A stretch of DNA of 64,000 bases, taken from Thermomicrobiales bacterium. GTDB lineage: Bacteria; Chloroflexota; Chloroflexia; Thermomicrobiales; UBA6265. Position 1 is the stretch's first letter, and each line of letters begins with the position of its first letter. The stretch spans positions 1 to 64,000 of the forward strand of contig JAMLHN010000009.1 in the NCBI GenBank assembly GCA_023957115.1, given 5' to 3'. Below the pieces are notes generated by a model that was not told the origin of the DNA, ran no database searches, and saw only the letters and a program-made list of their open reading frames with translations. The translations under genes and the position numbers were made by a program. Shown piece by piece: positions 1-8,979 of this stretch.

Positions 1-25
1 ATTTCTCGAAGCCGGGACGCCGTCG

Positions 26-430
26 TTAGATGCTGTCGCTCCGTTGCACGACAACAGAGGCGCTCCGGCTCACCGTATTGGACACGGTGCAGGCACGCTC
101 GGCGATGGCGAGCAGCTTGCCGATTTCTTCGTCGCTTGCGTCGGCTTCGATCGATGTTTCGACGTGAATACTCGTATACCGCGACGGCGCATCTTCATGC
201 ACACCTGATACCTCGAACTCCAATCGCGTCAGCTCTATATTCCGAGCGCGCGCAGCTCCAATCAGGGTGGTCATCAGACAGGTTCCGATCGCGGTCAACA
301 GCAGCTCGCCGCCAACCATGCCGAGGTATGTGCCGTCATTCTCCAGCGAACGATCGACCACAATTGCGTGCGGTCCGGCGGTTGCGACTCCCATCGTTCC
401 TTCGACCAATTTTACGTTGACCGTTGTCAT
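26..430 (-). CDS. OsmC/Ohr-family peroxiredoxin-like protein
   Basis: A 134-residue protein of the OsmC/Ohr family, cytoplasmic thiol-dependent enzymes that reduce organic hydroperoxides. Both positions expected for the redox cysteine pair are present: Cys51 in AIGTCLMTTL and Cys114 in RACTVSNT. Length and spacing match the family. The frame stays open upstream, but the ATG at 430 is preceded by GAGGAG at good spacing, and family homology begins there, so I chose that start. It stands alone with no operon partner. Whether it belongs to the OsmC, Ohr or YhfA-like subgroup cannot be settled by eye. Confidence 0.85.
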   Translation of the reverse strand: MTTVNVKLVEGTMGVATAGPHAIVVDRSLENDGTYLGMVGGELLLTAIGTCLMTTLIGAARARNIELTRLEFEVSGVHEDAPSRYTSIHVETSIEADASDEEIGKLLAIAERACTVSNTVSRSASVVVQRSDSI

Positions 431-847
431 CAGCTCCTCACAGTACAGCACAAGACTAACCAAAGGTAAGTAAACACGGACGAATTCATTTCTATCTGGC
501 GCCCATGCCGCACGTCTCATAGAAGACTTCTGGCTACCGCCCTCTTGCGTCTGGGCCGCGCAGTGCTTAAGATGAAAACCAGAGGGATCAGGTTCAGCTG
601 GCTTTACACGCACGTTTTTTTGTTGTTCAAATGACCGAACGTCCGGTGCTCGACACGCAGTCGGGTGCTCGATCTGTCTGACGGGTGGCTCCCGTCAGCA
701 GGGGCGGGCGAGTCTCGATTCCTGGACCTGAGGAAAGGCAGGAGGATTTCGGATCCCTTATCACGCCCATTGCCCGGCACGGTGTCGGGACGGTACGTCG
801 CACACGCCAACAATCTCAGTACGTAGAAGAGGGTGGAGAGCATTCCG
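431..847. other. Gene-free divergent intergenic region
   Basis: About 417 bases between the divergent OsmC gene and the Tat-leader gene at 848. No open frame here has a ribosome binding site or recognisable protein, and I see no RNA gene. It must hold the promoters of both flanking genes, but no hexamer pair is convincing. A GAACCTGATC string on the minus strand near 590 resembles part of a TPP riboswitch, but the rest of that motif is absent. Confidence 0.4.
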
Positions 848-1399
848 ATGGATGGACAGAAATTCGACAAGATCGCTCGATCATTCGCGACCGGTATCGA
901 CCGGCGAACGCTGCTCAAGGTCTTTGGCGGTGCGACCGCGGCCGGGGTCATCGGAGTCTCGATGACCGACGTACCGTCCGCACTCGCACAAACCGAAGGC
1001 GATGCCTGTAACCTGGGTACCGAAAACCCCTGTGGGGAGACAACGCTCGTTTGCTGCGCGACAAGTGAAAGCTACGGTATCCCTGGCGGTGAGGGTGTCT
1101 GCACCTCCGGCATGACCGGTTGCCAGACAAGCGATGTCTGCACGAGCGGCACGGAAGATCCCTGCGGCTTCTTCAACTACACCTACGATCTCGACTACAT
1201 CTGCTGCACGTATGGCGGGGATCCAGGCAGCGAAGGCACCTGCGTCGCCGAATCTGCGTGTGTGGTCGAGCCGCCCAACACCGGTGCAGGCGTTACCGCG
1301 GACACCAACAACTGGATTGCCCCTGCAGCGGCTGTTGGCGCTGCCGCAGCCATCCTTGCGTTCCGACAACGCGAAGGTTCGTCCGAAAACGAGGCGTAG
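848..1399 (+). CDS. Tat-exported cysteine-rich protein with C-terminal membrane anchor
   Basis: Unknown function, 183 residues. The N-terminus is a twin-arginine leader (Arg19-Arg20, then LLK and an Ala/Gly-rich core to about residue 46). The mature part has twelve cysteines in two similar units: Cys54, 62, 69, 70, 85, 92 and Cys98, 106, 119, 120, 132, 138, each with an adjacent CC pair. A hydrophobic helix at about 156-172 followed by RQREG suggests a C-terminal anchor, leaving the cysteine domains outside the cell. The ATG at 848 follows GGTGGAGAG; the GTG at 833 is too close to that site. The leader matches the one at 47756 without gaps. A strong terminator follows. Confidence 0.8.
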   Translation: MDGQKFDKIARSFATGIDRRTLLKVFGGATAAGVIGVSMTDVPSALAQTEGDACNLGTENPCGETTLVCCATSESYGIPGGEGVCTSGMTGCQTSDVCTSGTEDPCGFFNYTYDLDYICCTYGGDPGSEGTCVAESACVVEPPNTGAGVTADTNNWIAPAAAVGAAAAILAFRQREGSSENEA

Positions 1400-1727
1400 C
1401 CCTCGCCGGGCGTGGCCGAAAAATGCCCCGATACCCGGGCGCCTGGTCCTGAGAGGTCCGAAGGAGCGCGGGGTTCGGTTCTTGGCAACGCCCTCATTCG
1501 ATCATTCGAACAAAAAAAGCCGCCGGATCACACCGGCGGCTTTTTTCTTGTTTGGCTCGGGACGAAGCTTTCTACGGGATCCGCGTGATGACGAATGGAG
1601 CTTCGGCCACGCGTTTCTACCATATTGTGGACCGTCGCAAACGCGCCAGGCCGCGCCACCTCCGCTCTGTCATCGTTCCCGATGAAGGCATGAATTCGGT
1701 CCTGAAGCGCCGTCTCCTGATTTCGTA
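1400..1727. other. Intergenic region between convergent genes
   Basis: About 328 bases between the ends of the cysteine-rich gene and the SulP gene. It holds the terminator at 1512-1546 and otherwise no supported gene. Small open frames here lack ribosome binding sites and recognisable sequence. Confidence 0.4.
1512..1546 (+). terminator. Rho-independent terminator
   Basis: A nine-base-pair GC-rich stem (agccgccgg paired with ccggcggct, loop ATCACA) is preceded by seven A and followed by six T. It ends the cysteine-rich gene on the plus strand. The A-run makes it potentially bidirectional, so it could also stop transcripts from the convergent SulP gene. Confidence 0.85.
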
Positions 1728-3461
1728 CTATGAGATAGTGGTCGACGGACGGTCTTCCCAGTCGACCCACTCAACTCCGGTCTCCTCAACATAGGCGCGG
1801 ACGGCCTGGCCAAGCGTCAGGTGGAATTTCTCATGGCCGATCATTTCGACGATTCCAAACGTTCGCAATCGATCTTTCATCGGATCTCGGAGCTCGGCGA
1901 ATTCGAGCTCGATCCCTCGTTCGGTCAACTCACGATCGAGACTCGCGAGCATGTCGGCGGCCGTCGAATCCAGATCGGTAATCGGCTCGGCCGCAATGAC
2001 AATACGCCGAACGGGGGATTCAGCCACGACGGCTTTGAGCACCGATTCTCGAAAGAGCTCAGCGTTCGCAAAGAAGATTGGGGCGTCGAATCGGAACAAC
2101 AGAAGCCCGGGAATCTGATTCGCGTCGGTGTAGCGAGTGAGGTCGTGATACCCCTTGACGCCCGGGGCGCGGCCAAGCACCGCGATATGCGGATGCCATG
2201 AACGCCAGAGAAAGGCAGCAATCGAAAGGGCGATCGCGAACCCAATTCCCCAGAGCACGCCAGCAATCGAAACGCCCACGAATGCCGCCAGCGCAAGAAA
2301 GCAATCTGGCCGGTAGACATCCCAAAGCCGCCGAAACTCGCCGACATCGACGAGTCCAATAGCGGCTGCGATGAGAATCGCAGCCAATGCGGCCGTCGGA
2401 AGGTCCCGGAAAACACTACCGAAAAAGAGGAGCACGGCCCCAAGTCCAATGGCGCCGATCACACCGGTCAGTTGCGTTTTGGCTCCCGATTGCTCCGCGA
2501 CCGGAGTGCGCGACGAGCTGCTCGAAATCGGAAACCCCTGAAACAGTCCGGTCGCCAGGTTGGCGCCCCCAAGCGCGCGAAGCTCCTGATTCGAGTCGAC
2601 CTTGTCGTTCAGCCGCCGCGCATACGATCGCGACAGAATGCTGGTGTCCGCAAACGCGATCACGCTGATCGCGGCCGCAGCCAGCACCAGCTCTTCGATA
2701 CTTGCGGTTCGGGGATGCGGAACGACAAGACTTGGAAGCCCCGATGGAAGAGAACCGACCACGTCGACATCGAGACCAGCGCTCCGCTTCACCACGATCG
2801 CCCCAACAACCACGACAAGCGCGGCCGGAATCGTATGTGAGACTCGACGCAACCCCAGCAGAACGATCAGGCAGCTCGCGCCAATAAAGAGCGTGGTTGC
2901 ATCGAAGTTGCGAATCTCACCGGCGATCGTCCTGACTGCCGGCAACAGACGTTCTCCGCCACCGTCGATTCCAAATAGCGTTGGAACCTGGCTCACCATT
3001 ACGGTAAGCGCGATGCCAGCCAAATATCCAAGACGAACGGGGCGCGAGATCAGGTCGGTGAGAAACCCGGCGCCAAGCGCCGCTCCGGTGAGGCAGATGA
3101 TCCCGACGAGAATTGCGAGAACCCCCGCAATCGCCACCCGTTCCGACATATCCGCGCCGCCATGCGGAATCACCGCGGCAGCCACCATCGGAGCAATCGC
3201 CGAATCCGGAGCTAAGACCAGGATGCGAGATGGGCCGAGCAACGCGTAGGCGAGGAGGGGAATCATAGAGGCATACAGCCCGTTTACCGGCGGGAGACCG
3301 GCGAGCTCGGCATACGCCATGCCTTGCGGTACCAGGAGGGCAATGAGCACCAACCCCGCGACGAAGTCTCGGGAAAGCCACTCCCGCTGGTACGTTCGTA
3401 CAGTGGTAATGCCGGGCAACCAGCGATGGATCCCATCGAAACTCGGGCTCCGCGTCTTCAC
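1728..3461 (-). CDS. SulP-family anion transporter with STAS domain
   Basis: A 577-residue inner-membrane SulP/SLC26-type transporter, a family that carries sulfate, bicarbonate or related anions. The N-terminal region has the SulP signature VPQGMAYAELAGLPPVNGLY, followed by ten or more hydrophobic segments to about residue 410. A cytoplasmic STAS domain occupies roughly residues 440-550, including the FRFDAPIFFANAELFRESV and DLDSTAADML stretches. Length is typical. The GTG at 3461 follows GGGAGG at six bases. It lies downstream of the tmRNA terminator on the same strand, so it is probably transcribed separately. Substrate cannot be read from sequence. Confidence 0.92.
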   Translation of the reverse strand: MKTRSPSFDGIHRWLPGITTVRTYQREWLSRDFVAGLVLIALLVPQGMAYAELAGLPPVNGLYASMIPLLAYALLGPSRILVLAPDSAIAPMVAAAVIPHGGADMSERVAIAGVLAILVGIICLTGAALGAGFLTDLISRPVRLGYLAGIALTVMVSQVPTLFGIDGGGERLLPAVRTIAGEIRNFDATTLFIGASCLIVLLGLRRVSHTIPAALVVVVGAIVVKRSAGLDVDVVGSLPSGLPSLVVPHPRTASIEELVLAAAAISVIAFADTSILSRSYARRLNDKVDSNQELRALGGANLATGLFQGFPISSSSSRTPVAEQSGAKTQLTGVIGAIGLGAVLLFFGSVFRDLPTAALAAILIAAAIGLVDVGEFRRLWDVYRPDCFLALAAFVGVSIAGVLWGIGFAIALSIAAFLWRSWHPHIAVLGRAPGVKGYHDLTRYTDANQIPGLLLFRFDAPIFFANAELFRESVLKAVVAESPVRRIVIAAEPITDLDSTAADMLASLDRELTERGIELEFAELRDPMKDRLRTFGIVEMIGHEKFHLTLGQAVRAYVEETGVEWVDWEDRPSTTIS

Positions 3462-3586
3462 CGTCCCGCCTCCCGGAGACCTCTGCGATCTTGTTTGCCA
3501 AATCCCGGTCTGTGAGGAGTATATGGAACGGGACGTGGGCTGGAGCGGGATTGGAGTGCGTTACGAGTCGGAGCATAGCCGGAGGT

Positions 3587-3619
3587 AAAAAACGACCCCA
3601 GCTCTTCGCTGGGGTCGTT
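3587..3619 (-). terminator. Rho-independent terminator of ssrA
   Basis: A perfect 12-base-pair stem (aacgaccccagc with gctggggtcgtt, five-base loop). On the minus strand it is followed by six U. It begins five bases past the CCA end of the tmRNA, which is where ssrA should terminate. Confidence 0.9.
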
Positions 3620-3623
3620 GCAC

Positions 3624-3986
3624 TGGTGGAGATGGGGGGAGTCGAACCCCCGTCCAGAACCCTTGATCGAGTGCATCCTACGCGCATAGTCGGCGTTTAG
3701 ATTCCTCGAAACCGATCCCACCGACAGGAGTGTTCCGAGTTAGCCTGACTGACTTTGATAGCTTCGCTCAGGCGAACTTCACTATCGCAGCTCTGCTTGG
3801 TGACGCCCGATTCCGGTTCCACAGAGCAGAGATCCGGGCGGACGCGCTGACTAGAGGTCGAAGGACTTAGGCAGCGTAAGCGAGTTCGCTGTTGCCAGTT
3901 ACTCTTTTTTGCCCATTTTTACGAAGGCCTGGGCGCTTCGGCACGCAGCAATCTAACCTCGAACCCTGTCGAAACCAAACATCCCC
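3624..3986 (-). ncRNA. ssrA: Transfer-messenger RNA (tmRNA)
   Basis: A 363-nucleotide one-piece tmRNA that rescues stalled ribosomes. Its 5' end GGGGATG pairs with CATCTCC just before discriminator A and encoded CCA at the 3' end, giving a seven-base-pair acceptor stem with one G-U pair. The 5' part has the usual TTTGGTTTCGACAGGG, and the 3' part has the T-arm GGGGGTTCGACTCCCCC. The tag frame is best read at 3896-3867 as GGC AAC AGC GAA CTC GCT TAC GCT GCC TAA, that is GNSELAYAA. The glycine resume codon resembles what I recall for Thermomicrobium (unchecked). It sits 47 bases from smpB, its protein partner. Confidence 0.95.
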
Positions 3987-4033
3987 GATTTCGACCTGTC
4001 GCCATTATCGCACAAATGATCGACTACGTCGAA

Positions 4034-4516
4034 TCACGAGCGGTCCGCAAGCATACGCTGGACGTCCCGTTTCGAATCGCGCTCGGCCTGCGCCTGGCGC
4101 TTGTCGTGCAGCTTCTTGGCGCGAGCGACGCCAACATCCACTTTTGCGCGACCGTTCCGAATCGCAACGCGCAGCGGTATGAGCGTCATCCCCTTCTGCT
4201 CGGTCGCGGCTCGCAGCTCCCGGATCTGTTTCTTGTGGGCCAGCAGCTTGCGCGCACGATGCGGATCGTGGTTTGCGTGTGTGCCGAACGCATATGGTGA
4301 GATATGCGACCCAACCAGCCAGAGTTCGTCGTTGTCGATACGCACGTATGCTTCCGCGATCGACATATGTCCAGCCCGAAGCGACTTGATCTCGGTTCCA
4401 GACAGAACGATCCCGGTTTCGATCGATTCCAGAATGTGGTAGTCATGCAGCGCACGCCGGTTGGTCACGACCACCCGGTCGGTCTTGCGATCATGTTTCG
4501 ATGGTGCAGTTGCCAT
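4034..4516 (-). CDS. smpB: SsrA-binding protein SmpB
   Basis: A 160-residue SmpB, the tmRNA-binding partner that brings alanyl-tmRNA into stalled ribosomes. Family sequence is clear throughout: VVTNRRALHDYHI, GIVLSGTEIKSLRAG, YVRIDNDELWLVG and the basic C-terminal tail KKLHDKRQAQAERDSKRDV. The ATG at 4516 follows AGGA. The gene lies just upstream of ssrA on the same strand, the common smpB-ssrA arrangement. It diverges from the methyltransferase at 4557. Confidence 0.97.
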   Translation of the reverse strand: MATAPSKHDRKTDRVVVTNRRALHDYHILESIETGIVLSGTEIKSLRAGHMSIAEAYVRIDNDELWLVGSHISPYAFGTHANHDPHRARKLLAHKKQIRELRAATEQKGMTLIPLRVAIRNGRAKVDVGVARAKKLHDKRQAQAERDSKRDVQRMLADRS

Positions 4517-4556
4517 TAAGTGTCCTAAACGTATGCACGAACGGGGAACATCTCAT

Positions 4557-5339
4557 ATGTCAATCGATAACCCGTATGACAAGATCGCAGCATATTACGA
4601 CCTCGAGCATCGTTCCTTCACGGAAGACATCGCGCTCTACCTCCAATTCGTCGAAGCAACCGGCGGTCCCGTGCTCGAGCTGGGTTGTGGAACGGGCCGC
4701 ATCGTCCGGGCGCTGGCCGAAAAGGGATACCAGGTTACGGGCGTCGATTCGTCGGCATCGATGCTGCAGATCGCCAGAGCAAACTTAGCAGAAGCGCAGC
4801 TGGATCAGTTCGTGGCGCTGATCGACGGAGACTTCCTCGACCCGGACCTCACCCAAGATGAACGATACGGCGCGGTCATCATTGCCATCGACTCGTTGTT
4901 GCACGCGACCTCGGCTGCCGCGCAAATCGAGCTTCTCCGAGTAGCCCATCGTAACCTGGCGGAGGGCGGTATCCTGCTCGTCGATATTCTGCATCCCACG
5001 CCGGGCCACCTTCTGAACCTAGACAGTAGCTTGACCTTTGCCGGCACGTGGAGCACCGATGACGGGAGCAAGCTCGACAAACTCGTTGCGCAATCCACGG
5101 ACATCGCCGAACAGATCATCGCCAGCGAGATCTGGTATGAGGTCACCGCCGGCAACGGGACCGTTCGCCGGGTCCGTACGGCATTCGAGCAACGATGGAT
5201 CGGGTCCGGCGAGCTGGAGCTCATGCTGCAGATCGCCGGGTTTACCCGTTGGCAGATCTACGGAAGCTACGAGCTCGATCCGCTCGACGCCTCGTCCAAT
5301 CGAATGATCGTCGCCGCCGAGAAACCTCGCATCGATTAG
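4557..5339 (+). CDS. Class I SAM-dependent methyltransferase
   Basis: A 260-residue Rossmann-fold methyltransferase. SAM-binding motif I is VLELGCGTGRI at about residues 42-52, followed by the acidic VTGVDSSASML, and later VIIAIDSLLHA and GGILLVDILHP. The C-terminal half has the beta region typical of small-molecule or protein methyltransferases. The frame is open upstream, but homology starts at the ATG at 4557 (MSIDNPYDKIAAYYD), just after GGGGAA. It overlaps the end of convergent aroC by four bases. The acceptor substrate cannot be inferred. Confidence 0.85.
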   Translation: MSIDNPYDKIAAYYDLEHRSFTEDIALYLQFVEATGGPVLELGCGTGRIVRALAEKGYQVTGVDSSASMLQIARANLAEAQLDQFVALIDGDFLDPDLTQDERYGAVIIAIDSLLHATSAAAQIELLRVAHRNLAEGGILLVDILHPTPGHLLNLDSSLTFAGTWSTDDGSKLDKLVAQSTDIAEQIIASEIWYEVTAGNGTVRRVRTAFEQRWIGSGELELMLQIAGFTRWQIYGSYELDPLDASSNRMIVAAEKPRID

Positions 5340-6415
5340 CCCACCGGCCAGTCGACCCGAGCCGCGCGATTGCGCAGATAGAGATCGCACAGAAGATTTG
5401 CCAGCATTGCCTCCGCCACCGGAACGGCCCGTGGGCAAACCGATGGGTCGTGCCGCCCCTCGACCACGATCTCGCGCGGCTGGAGACTGGTATCGACGGT
5501 TTGCTGCGGTTGAGCAACGGACGATGTCGGCTTGACCGCCAGCCGAACCACGATTGGCTCTCCTGTCGACAGGCCGCCCAACGTTCCGCCCGCATTGTTC
5601 GAGCGAGTGTGGACGTTTCCGTCGATGACCGTGAAGGAGTCGTTGGCCTGTGAGCCCCGCCACTTGGTCACGTCGAATCCGCCGCCAATCTCGACGCCTT
5701 TGATAGCCGGAATGCTCAGCATCGCCTGGCCGATCAGGCCGTCAAGCTTGTCGAACGTCGGCTCACCCAGACCGACCGGGACGTTCAACGCATGGACCTC
5801 GACGATGCCACCGAGACTGTCATTCGCTTCCTTGGCAGCCAGGACCGCTTCGATCATCTTTTCCGCAGCCACGGGGTCGGGCGATCTCACGATGTTCCGT
5901 TCGATCTCCGCCCGATCGAAGCTCTCCGCCCGGATCGTTCCAATCTCCCGGCAAAATCCGAAGATGTCCACGCCCGCGGTGGCCAGAATCTTCCGGGCAA
6001 TCGCGCCGGCGGCAACGCGTCCCCACGTTTCTCGCGCCGAGGAACGGCCGCCCCCACGATGATCCCGATGGCCATACTTTGCCCAATACGTGTAATCCGC
6101 ATGGCCAGGGCGAAAGACATCCCGCAGGTTCTCATATTTCGAGGAATCGACATCTGCATTGTACGTAATGAGGGAAATGGGAGCTCCCGTCGTCACACCT
6201 TCGAAGATGCCGGAAAGAACCTCGGCCCGATCTCGCTCGTTGCGTGGAGTGGTCACCTTGCTCTGACCGACTCGGCGACGATCCAGCTGGGCCTGAATAT
6301 CCTCGACCGTCAAGGGAAGTCCCGCCGGACAGCCTTCCACCACGACCCCCAACGCTGGGCCATGCGACTCGCCCCAGGTCGTCAACCGAAAGATCTTGCC
6401 GAACGAGCTACTCAT
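5336..6415 (-). CDS. aroC: Chorismate synthase
   Basis: A 359-residue chorismate synthase, the last step of the shikimate pathway, which removes phosphate from EPSP using reduced FMN. Signature stretches are FRLTTWGESHGPALGVVVEG near the N-terminus, the YGHRDHRGGGRSSARET segment at about residue 115-130, and GRHDPSVCPRAVPVAEAM near the C-terminus. Length is normal. It is alone among shikimate genes here. Its end overlaps the convergent methyltransferase by four bases; a GNAT gene lies 36 bases upstream on the same strand. Confidence 0.96.
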   Translation of the reverse strand: MSSSFGKIFRLTTWGESHGPALGVVVEGCPAGLPLTVEDIQAQLDRRRVGQSKVTTPRNERDRAEVLSGIFEGVTTGAPISLITYNADVDSSKYENLRDVFRPGHADYTYWAKYGHRDHRGGGRSSARETWGRVAAGAIARKILATAGVDIFGFCREIGTIRAESFDRAEIERNIVRSPDPVAAEKMIEAVLAAKEANDSLGGIVEVHALNVPVGLGEPTFDKLDGLIGQAMLSIPAIKGVEIGGGFDVTKWRGSQANDSFTVIDGNVHTRSNNAGGTLGGLSTGEPIVVRLAVKPTSSVAQPQQTVDTSLQPREIVVEGRHDPSVCPRAVPVAEAMLANLLCDLYLRNRAARVDWPVG

Positions 6416-6451
6416 GGTTCAAAACGTCCAATCCAATCAGATCGCAACTGC

Positions 6452-7321
6452 CTACAGCGTCGTGCCGGGAGCGAGTGTCCCATATATCCGGTAGTCGTTC
6501 TGGCCTGTTTGCTGAAATCCGATGCGCTCATACAAACGCCGGGACCGGTGGTTGGACTTCTGCGTGCTCAATCCGACCCGCCGGGCACCGAGTTGACGGA
6601 GCCGCGCAACGGCAAATCGGACCGCACGCGCTCCGTGCCCCGCCCCCTGAACTGCCGGATCGACCGCGATCCGATCCAGGTGCCCCCAACCCGCATAGCT
6701 GGTGACCCCGATATAGCTCACCGGTCGACCGGCGCCATCTTTGAGCGCCCAGGTTTCGACTCCCGGCGTGTAGAGATAGTGCTCGAATTCCAGACGCGAG
6801 TTGCGCCAGAGCCATGGGAACGCCAAGTGATCGATTTCCAGGATGCGATCCAGAAGTGGCTGATTCGGAGAGATGAGCTGCTGAACGTCGTCTCTCCGCA
6901 GATCATCCGGTCGAATGACATCTGCGTTGATCTCGAACGAGAGAACGTCCTCCAGAAGCTCGAACCCATTGCGTGCGTAAAATCGCGGACTGCGCGTTTC
7001 GTTCCATTCCGGCATGACGATCGCTCTGGCCCCGAGCCGAAACGAATTCGACCGGGCTGCCTCGATCAATTCATCCAGCCGGCGCACCGCCGAGATCTGG
7101 GCCACCGACGCGATCTCATCGCGATTGCGCCAGGGAGCGACGATCAGCAGTTCGTCATCAGCGGGCACCCAGACCGACCGTCCGGGATAAATGGACAACG
7201 TTCGATGCAGATCGTTGATATCGATACGGCTTGCCCAATCGAACCGGTGCCGAGCCGCCTGCTCCAGCGTAATCGGCTGCGGTTCCGACGAACGGGAAAC
7301 AGAAGCGAATCGCGTCATCAT
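6452..7321 (-). CDS. GNAT-family N-acetyltransferase
   Basis: A 289-residue protein with a C-terminal GNAT acetyltransferase domain (about residues 140-285). The acetyl-CoA loop region LDRIAVDPAVQGAGHGARAV and the terminal NHRSRRLYERIGFQQTG are diagnostic. The first 140 residues, including a WVPADDELLIVAPWRNR stretch, look like a second, diverged acetyltransferase half. Its ATG overlaps the stop of the upstream solute-binding protein as ATGA, so translation is probably coupled. The substrate is unknown. Confidence 0.8.
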   Translation of the reverse strand: MMTRFASVSRSSEPQPITLEQAARHRFDWASRIDINDLHRTLSIYPGRSVWVPADDELLIVAPWRNRDEIASVAQISAVRRLDELIEAARSNSFRLGARAIVMPEWNETRSPRFYARNGFELLEDVLSFEINADVIRPDDLRRDDVQQLISPNQPLLDRILEIDHLAFPWLWRNSRLEFEHYLYTPGVETWALKDGAGRPVSYIGVTSYAGWGHLDRIAVDPAVQGAGHGARAVRFAVARLRQLGARRVGLSTQKSNHRSRRLYERIGFQQTGQNDYRIYGTLAPGTTL

Positions 7322-8925
7322 CCTTCGACAGAGATCGAATCCAGGTAGAGAATCCCGAGCGGTGTCAGTTGCACTCCCTGCACCCAGGGGCGCACCAGCA
7401 TATAGCTTCGGTCGTAGTAGAACGGCAGCACCACGGAATCATCCATCAACAGTTGATTGGCTTGCCGGTAGAGCTCCACGCGCACGTCTGAATCCTGCTC
7501 GGCAGCCGCCTGCGCAAGCAGCTCATCGAATGCAGGATTGGAGTATCCGATGTAGTTGTCAGCCTGTCCGCTGCCGAAAAGGGGTAGCAGCAGGCTTTCC
7601 GGATCGGGGAAATCCGCTCCCCAGTAGATCGAATACGCCGGGTACGTCTGCCGCGGGAGTGTCGAAAGATATTCGGTCCATTCGACGCTGACGACATCGA
7701 TGCGCAATCCCAGATCCGCCTCGATGACCTCCTTGAACGAGATCAGCCGGTTCGGCGGACCGTTCGCATAGATGGTGATTGGTGGCACATTCTCGGCGGA
7801 TCCGAAGGCCGAATCGAGGATCGCCTGGCGAGCCGCATCGAGATCGTAGTCCCACCCATCGACCGTCCAAACATCCTGTCCAAGCATTCCATTCGGAATG
7901 AAGCCCTCGGCGGGGGCCACTCTACCGGAGAACGAAACCTCAGCGACCTTTTCCCGCGGAAATCCGAGAATCAGCGCACGCCGGATGTTCGGGTCGTTCA
8001 ACGGCTCGACATCAGTGCGAAACGCAACGTACTCGACCGCGAAGAGATCCGATTGCAGCAAGTCGGGATAGAGGTCACTGGCCGGATCGAGCGCGCGGTC
8101 GAGCGAAAAGAACCCCACCGGCGCGATATCGACGACGTCGTTCTGGTAGAGATTCAGCGGCTGGAATGCATTTGCGCCCAGAAGGATCTGTACCTCTTTC
8201 AACGCAGGAGCTCCGCGGTAGAAGTTCTCATTCGGTTGGAGCATCATCGCGGACGAGATGTCGAACTGGTCGATCACGAACGGCCCGGTGGCGTTCGGAT
8301 CGGTCCACCAGTCATCCCGCTCCTCGACATCTTCCACGTCGATCACCGATGCGGGACCGGTGGCCAACCGCATCAGGAAGGTCGACCGCGGTTGCACCAG
8401 CTCGATCTCCAGCGTGAGCTCATCGATCGCACGCACACCGGCAAGCGTGGTTGCCTCCCCGCTCAACAGCTCGCGCGCGCCGGCGATATCGGCCAGAAAG
8501 GTCGGCGCTGCGAGCTGCGAGGCATCACCCCCCGCAGTGGCCGGATCGAGCGCCCTGGTTAACGAATAGACGACATCATCAGCGGTAATATCGCGACCGT
8601 CCGCAAAGCGCGCGTCGCGTCGCAACGTGAACAGGTACGTCAGACCGTCATCAGATATCTCGATCGAGTCCGCCAGCGCCGGGATGGGCTCGAGATTCTC
8701 ATCCAGTCTGGTCAGACCGGTAAAGATTTGCCTGACGAGAAAGATCGTGCTCAAGTCCTTGGCCAGCGCCGGATCGAGTGTTTGCAGATCGACCGGACCG
8801 GCCATCCGCAAAACACCGTCCTCCGCCCGCGCCGGCTGCATCGAACCCAGCAGGGGTATACACATCAGGAGACACAGGGTAAGTATCGCGAATTGGGTAC
8901 GCACGAGAGGCAAGCGAGCATTCAT
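7318..8925 (-). CDS. Family 5 ABC solute-binding protein
   Basis: A 535-residue extracytoplasmic binding protein of the oligopeptide/dipeptide type. A Sec-type signal peptide (LPLVRTQFAILTLCLLMCIP, cleavage near ARA-ED) is followed by VDLQTLDPALAKDLSTIFLV, the family DGLTYLFTLRRDARFADG block and RRALILGFPREKVAE. No lipobox cysteine is placed as expected. I chose the ATG at 8925 because the signal peptide starts there; upstream codons are unrelated sequence. No permease or ATPase is nearby; the next gene is a coupled acetyltransferase. The ligand is probably a peptide, but family 5 also binds nickel and glycosides. Confidence 0.85.
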   Translation of the reverse strand: MNARLPLVRTQFAILTLCLLMCIPLLGSMQPARAEDGVLRMAGPVDLQTLDPALAKDLSTIFLVRQIFTGLTRLDENLEPIPALADSIEISDDGLTYLFTLRRDARFADGRDITADDVVYSLTRALDPATAGGDASQLAAPTFLADIAGARELLSGEATTLAGVRAIDELTLEIELVQPRSTFLMRLATGPASVIDVEDVEERDDWWTDPNATGPFVIDQFDISSAMMLQPNENFYRGAPALKEVQILLGANAFQPLNLYQNDVVDIAPVGFFSLDRALDPASDLYPDLLQSDLFAVEYVAFRTDVEPLNDPNIRRALILGFPREKVAEVSFSGRVAPAEGFIPNGMLGQDVWTVDGWDYDLDAARQAILDSAFGSAENVPPITIYANGPPNRLISFKEVIEADLGLRIDVVSVEWTEYLSTLPRQTYPAYSIYWGADFPDPESLLLPLFGSGQADNYIGYSNPAFDELLAQAAAEQDSDVRVELYRQANQLLMDDSVVLPFYYDRSYMLVRPWVQGVQLTPLGILYLDSISVEG

Positions 8926-8979
8926 ACTTGGGATTCTACTTCGCGTCCGGCGCGGCGCCACGGAATTCCGGATTCTCGA

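Noticed and set aside
560..615. TPP-riboswitch-like GAACCTGATC string on the minus strand
   Set aside because: The CTGAGA element and the second arm of the thi box are absent, and no thiamine gene is downstream.
5792..7348. 518-codon open frame on the plus strand
   Set aside because: Antisense to aroC and the GNAT gene; it is a codon-bias shadow with no domain.
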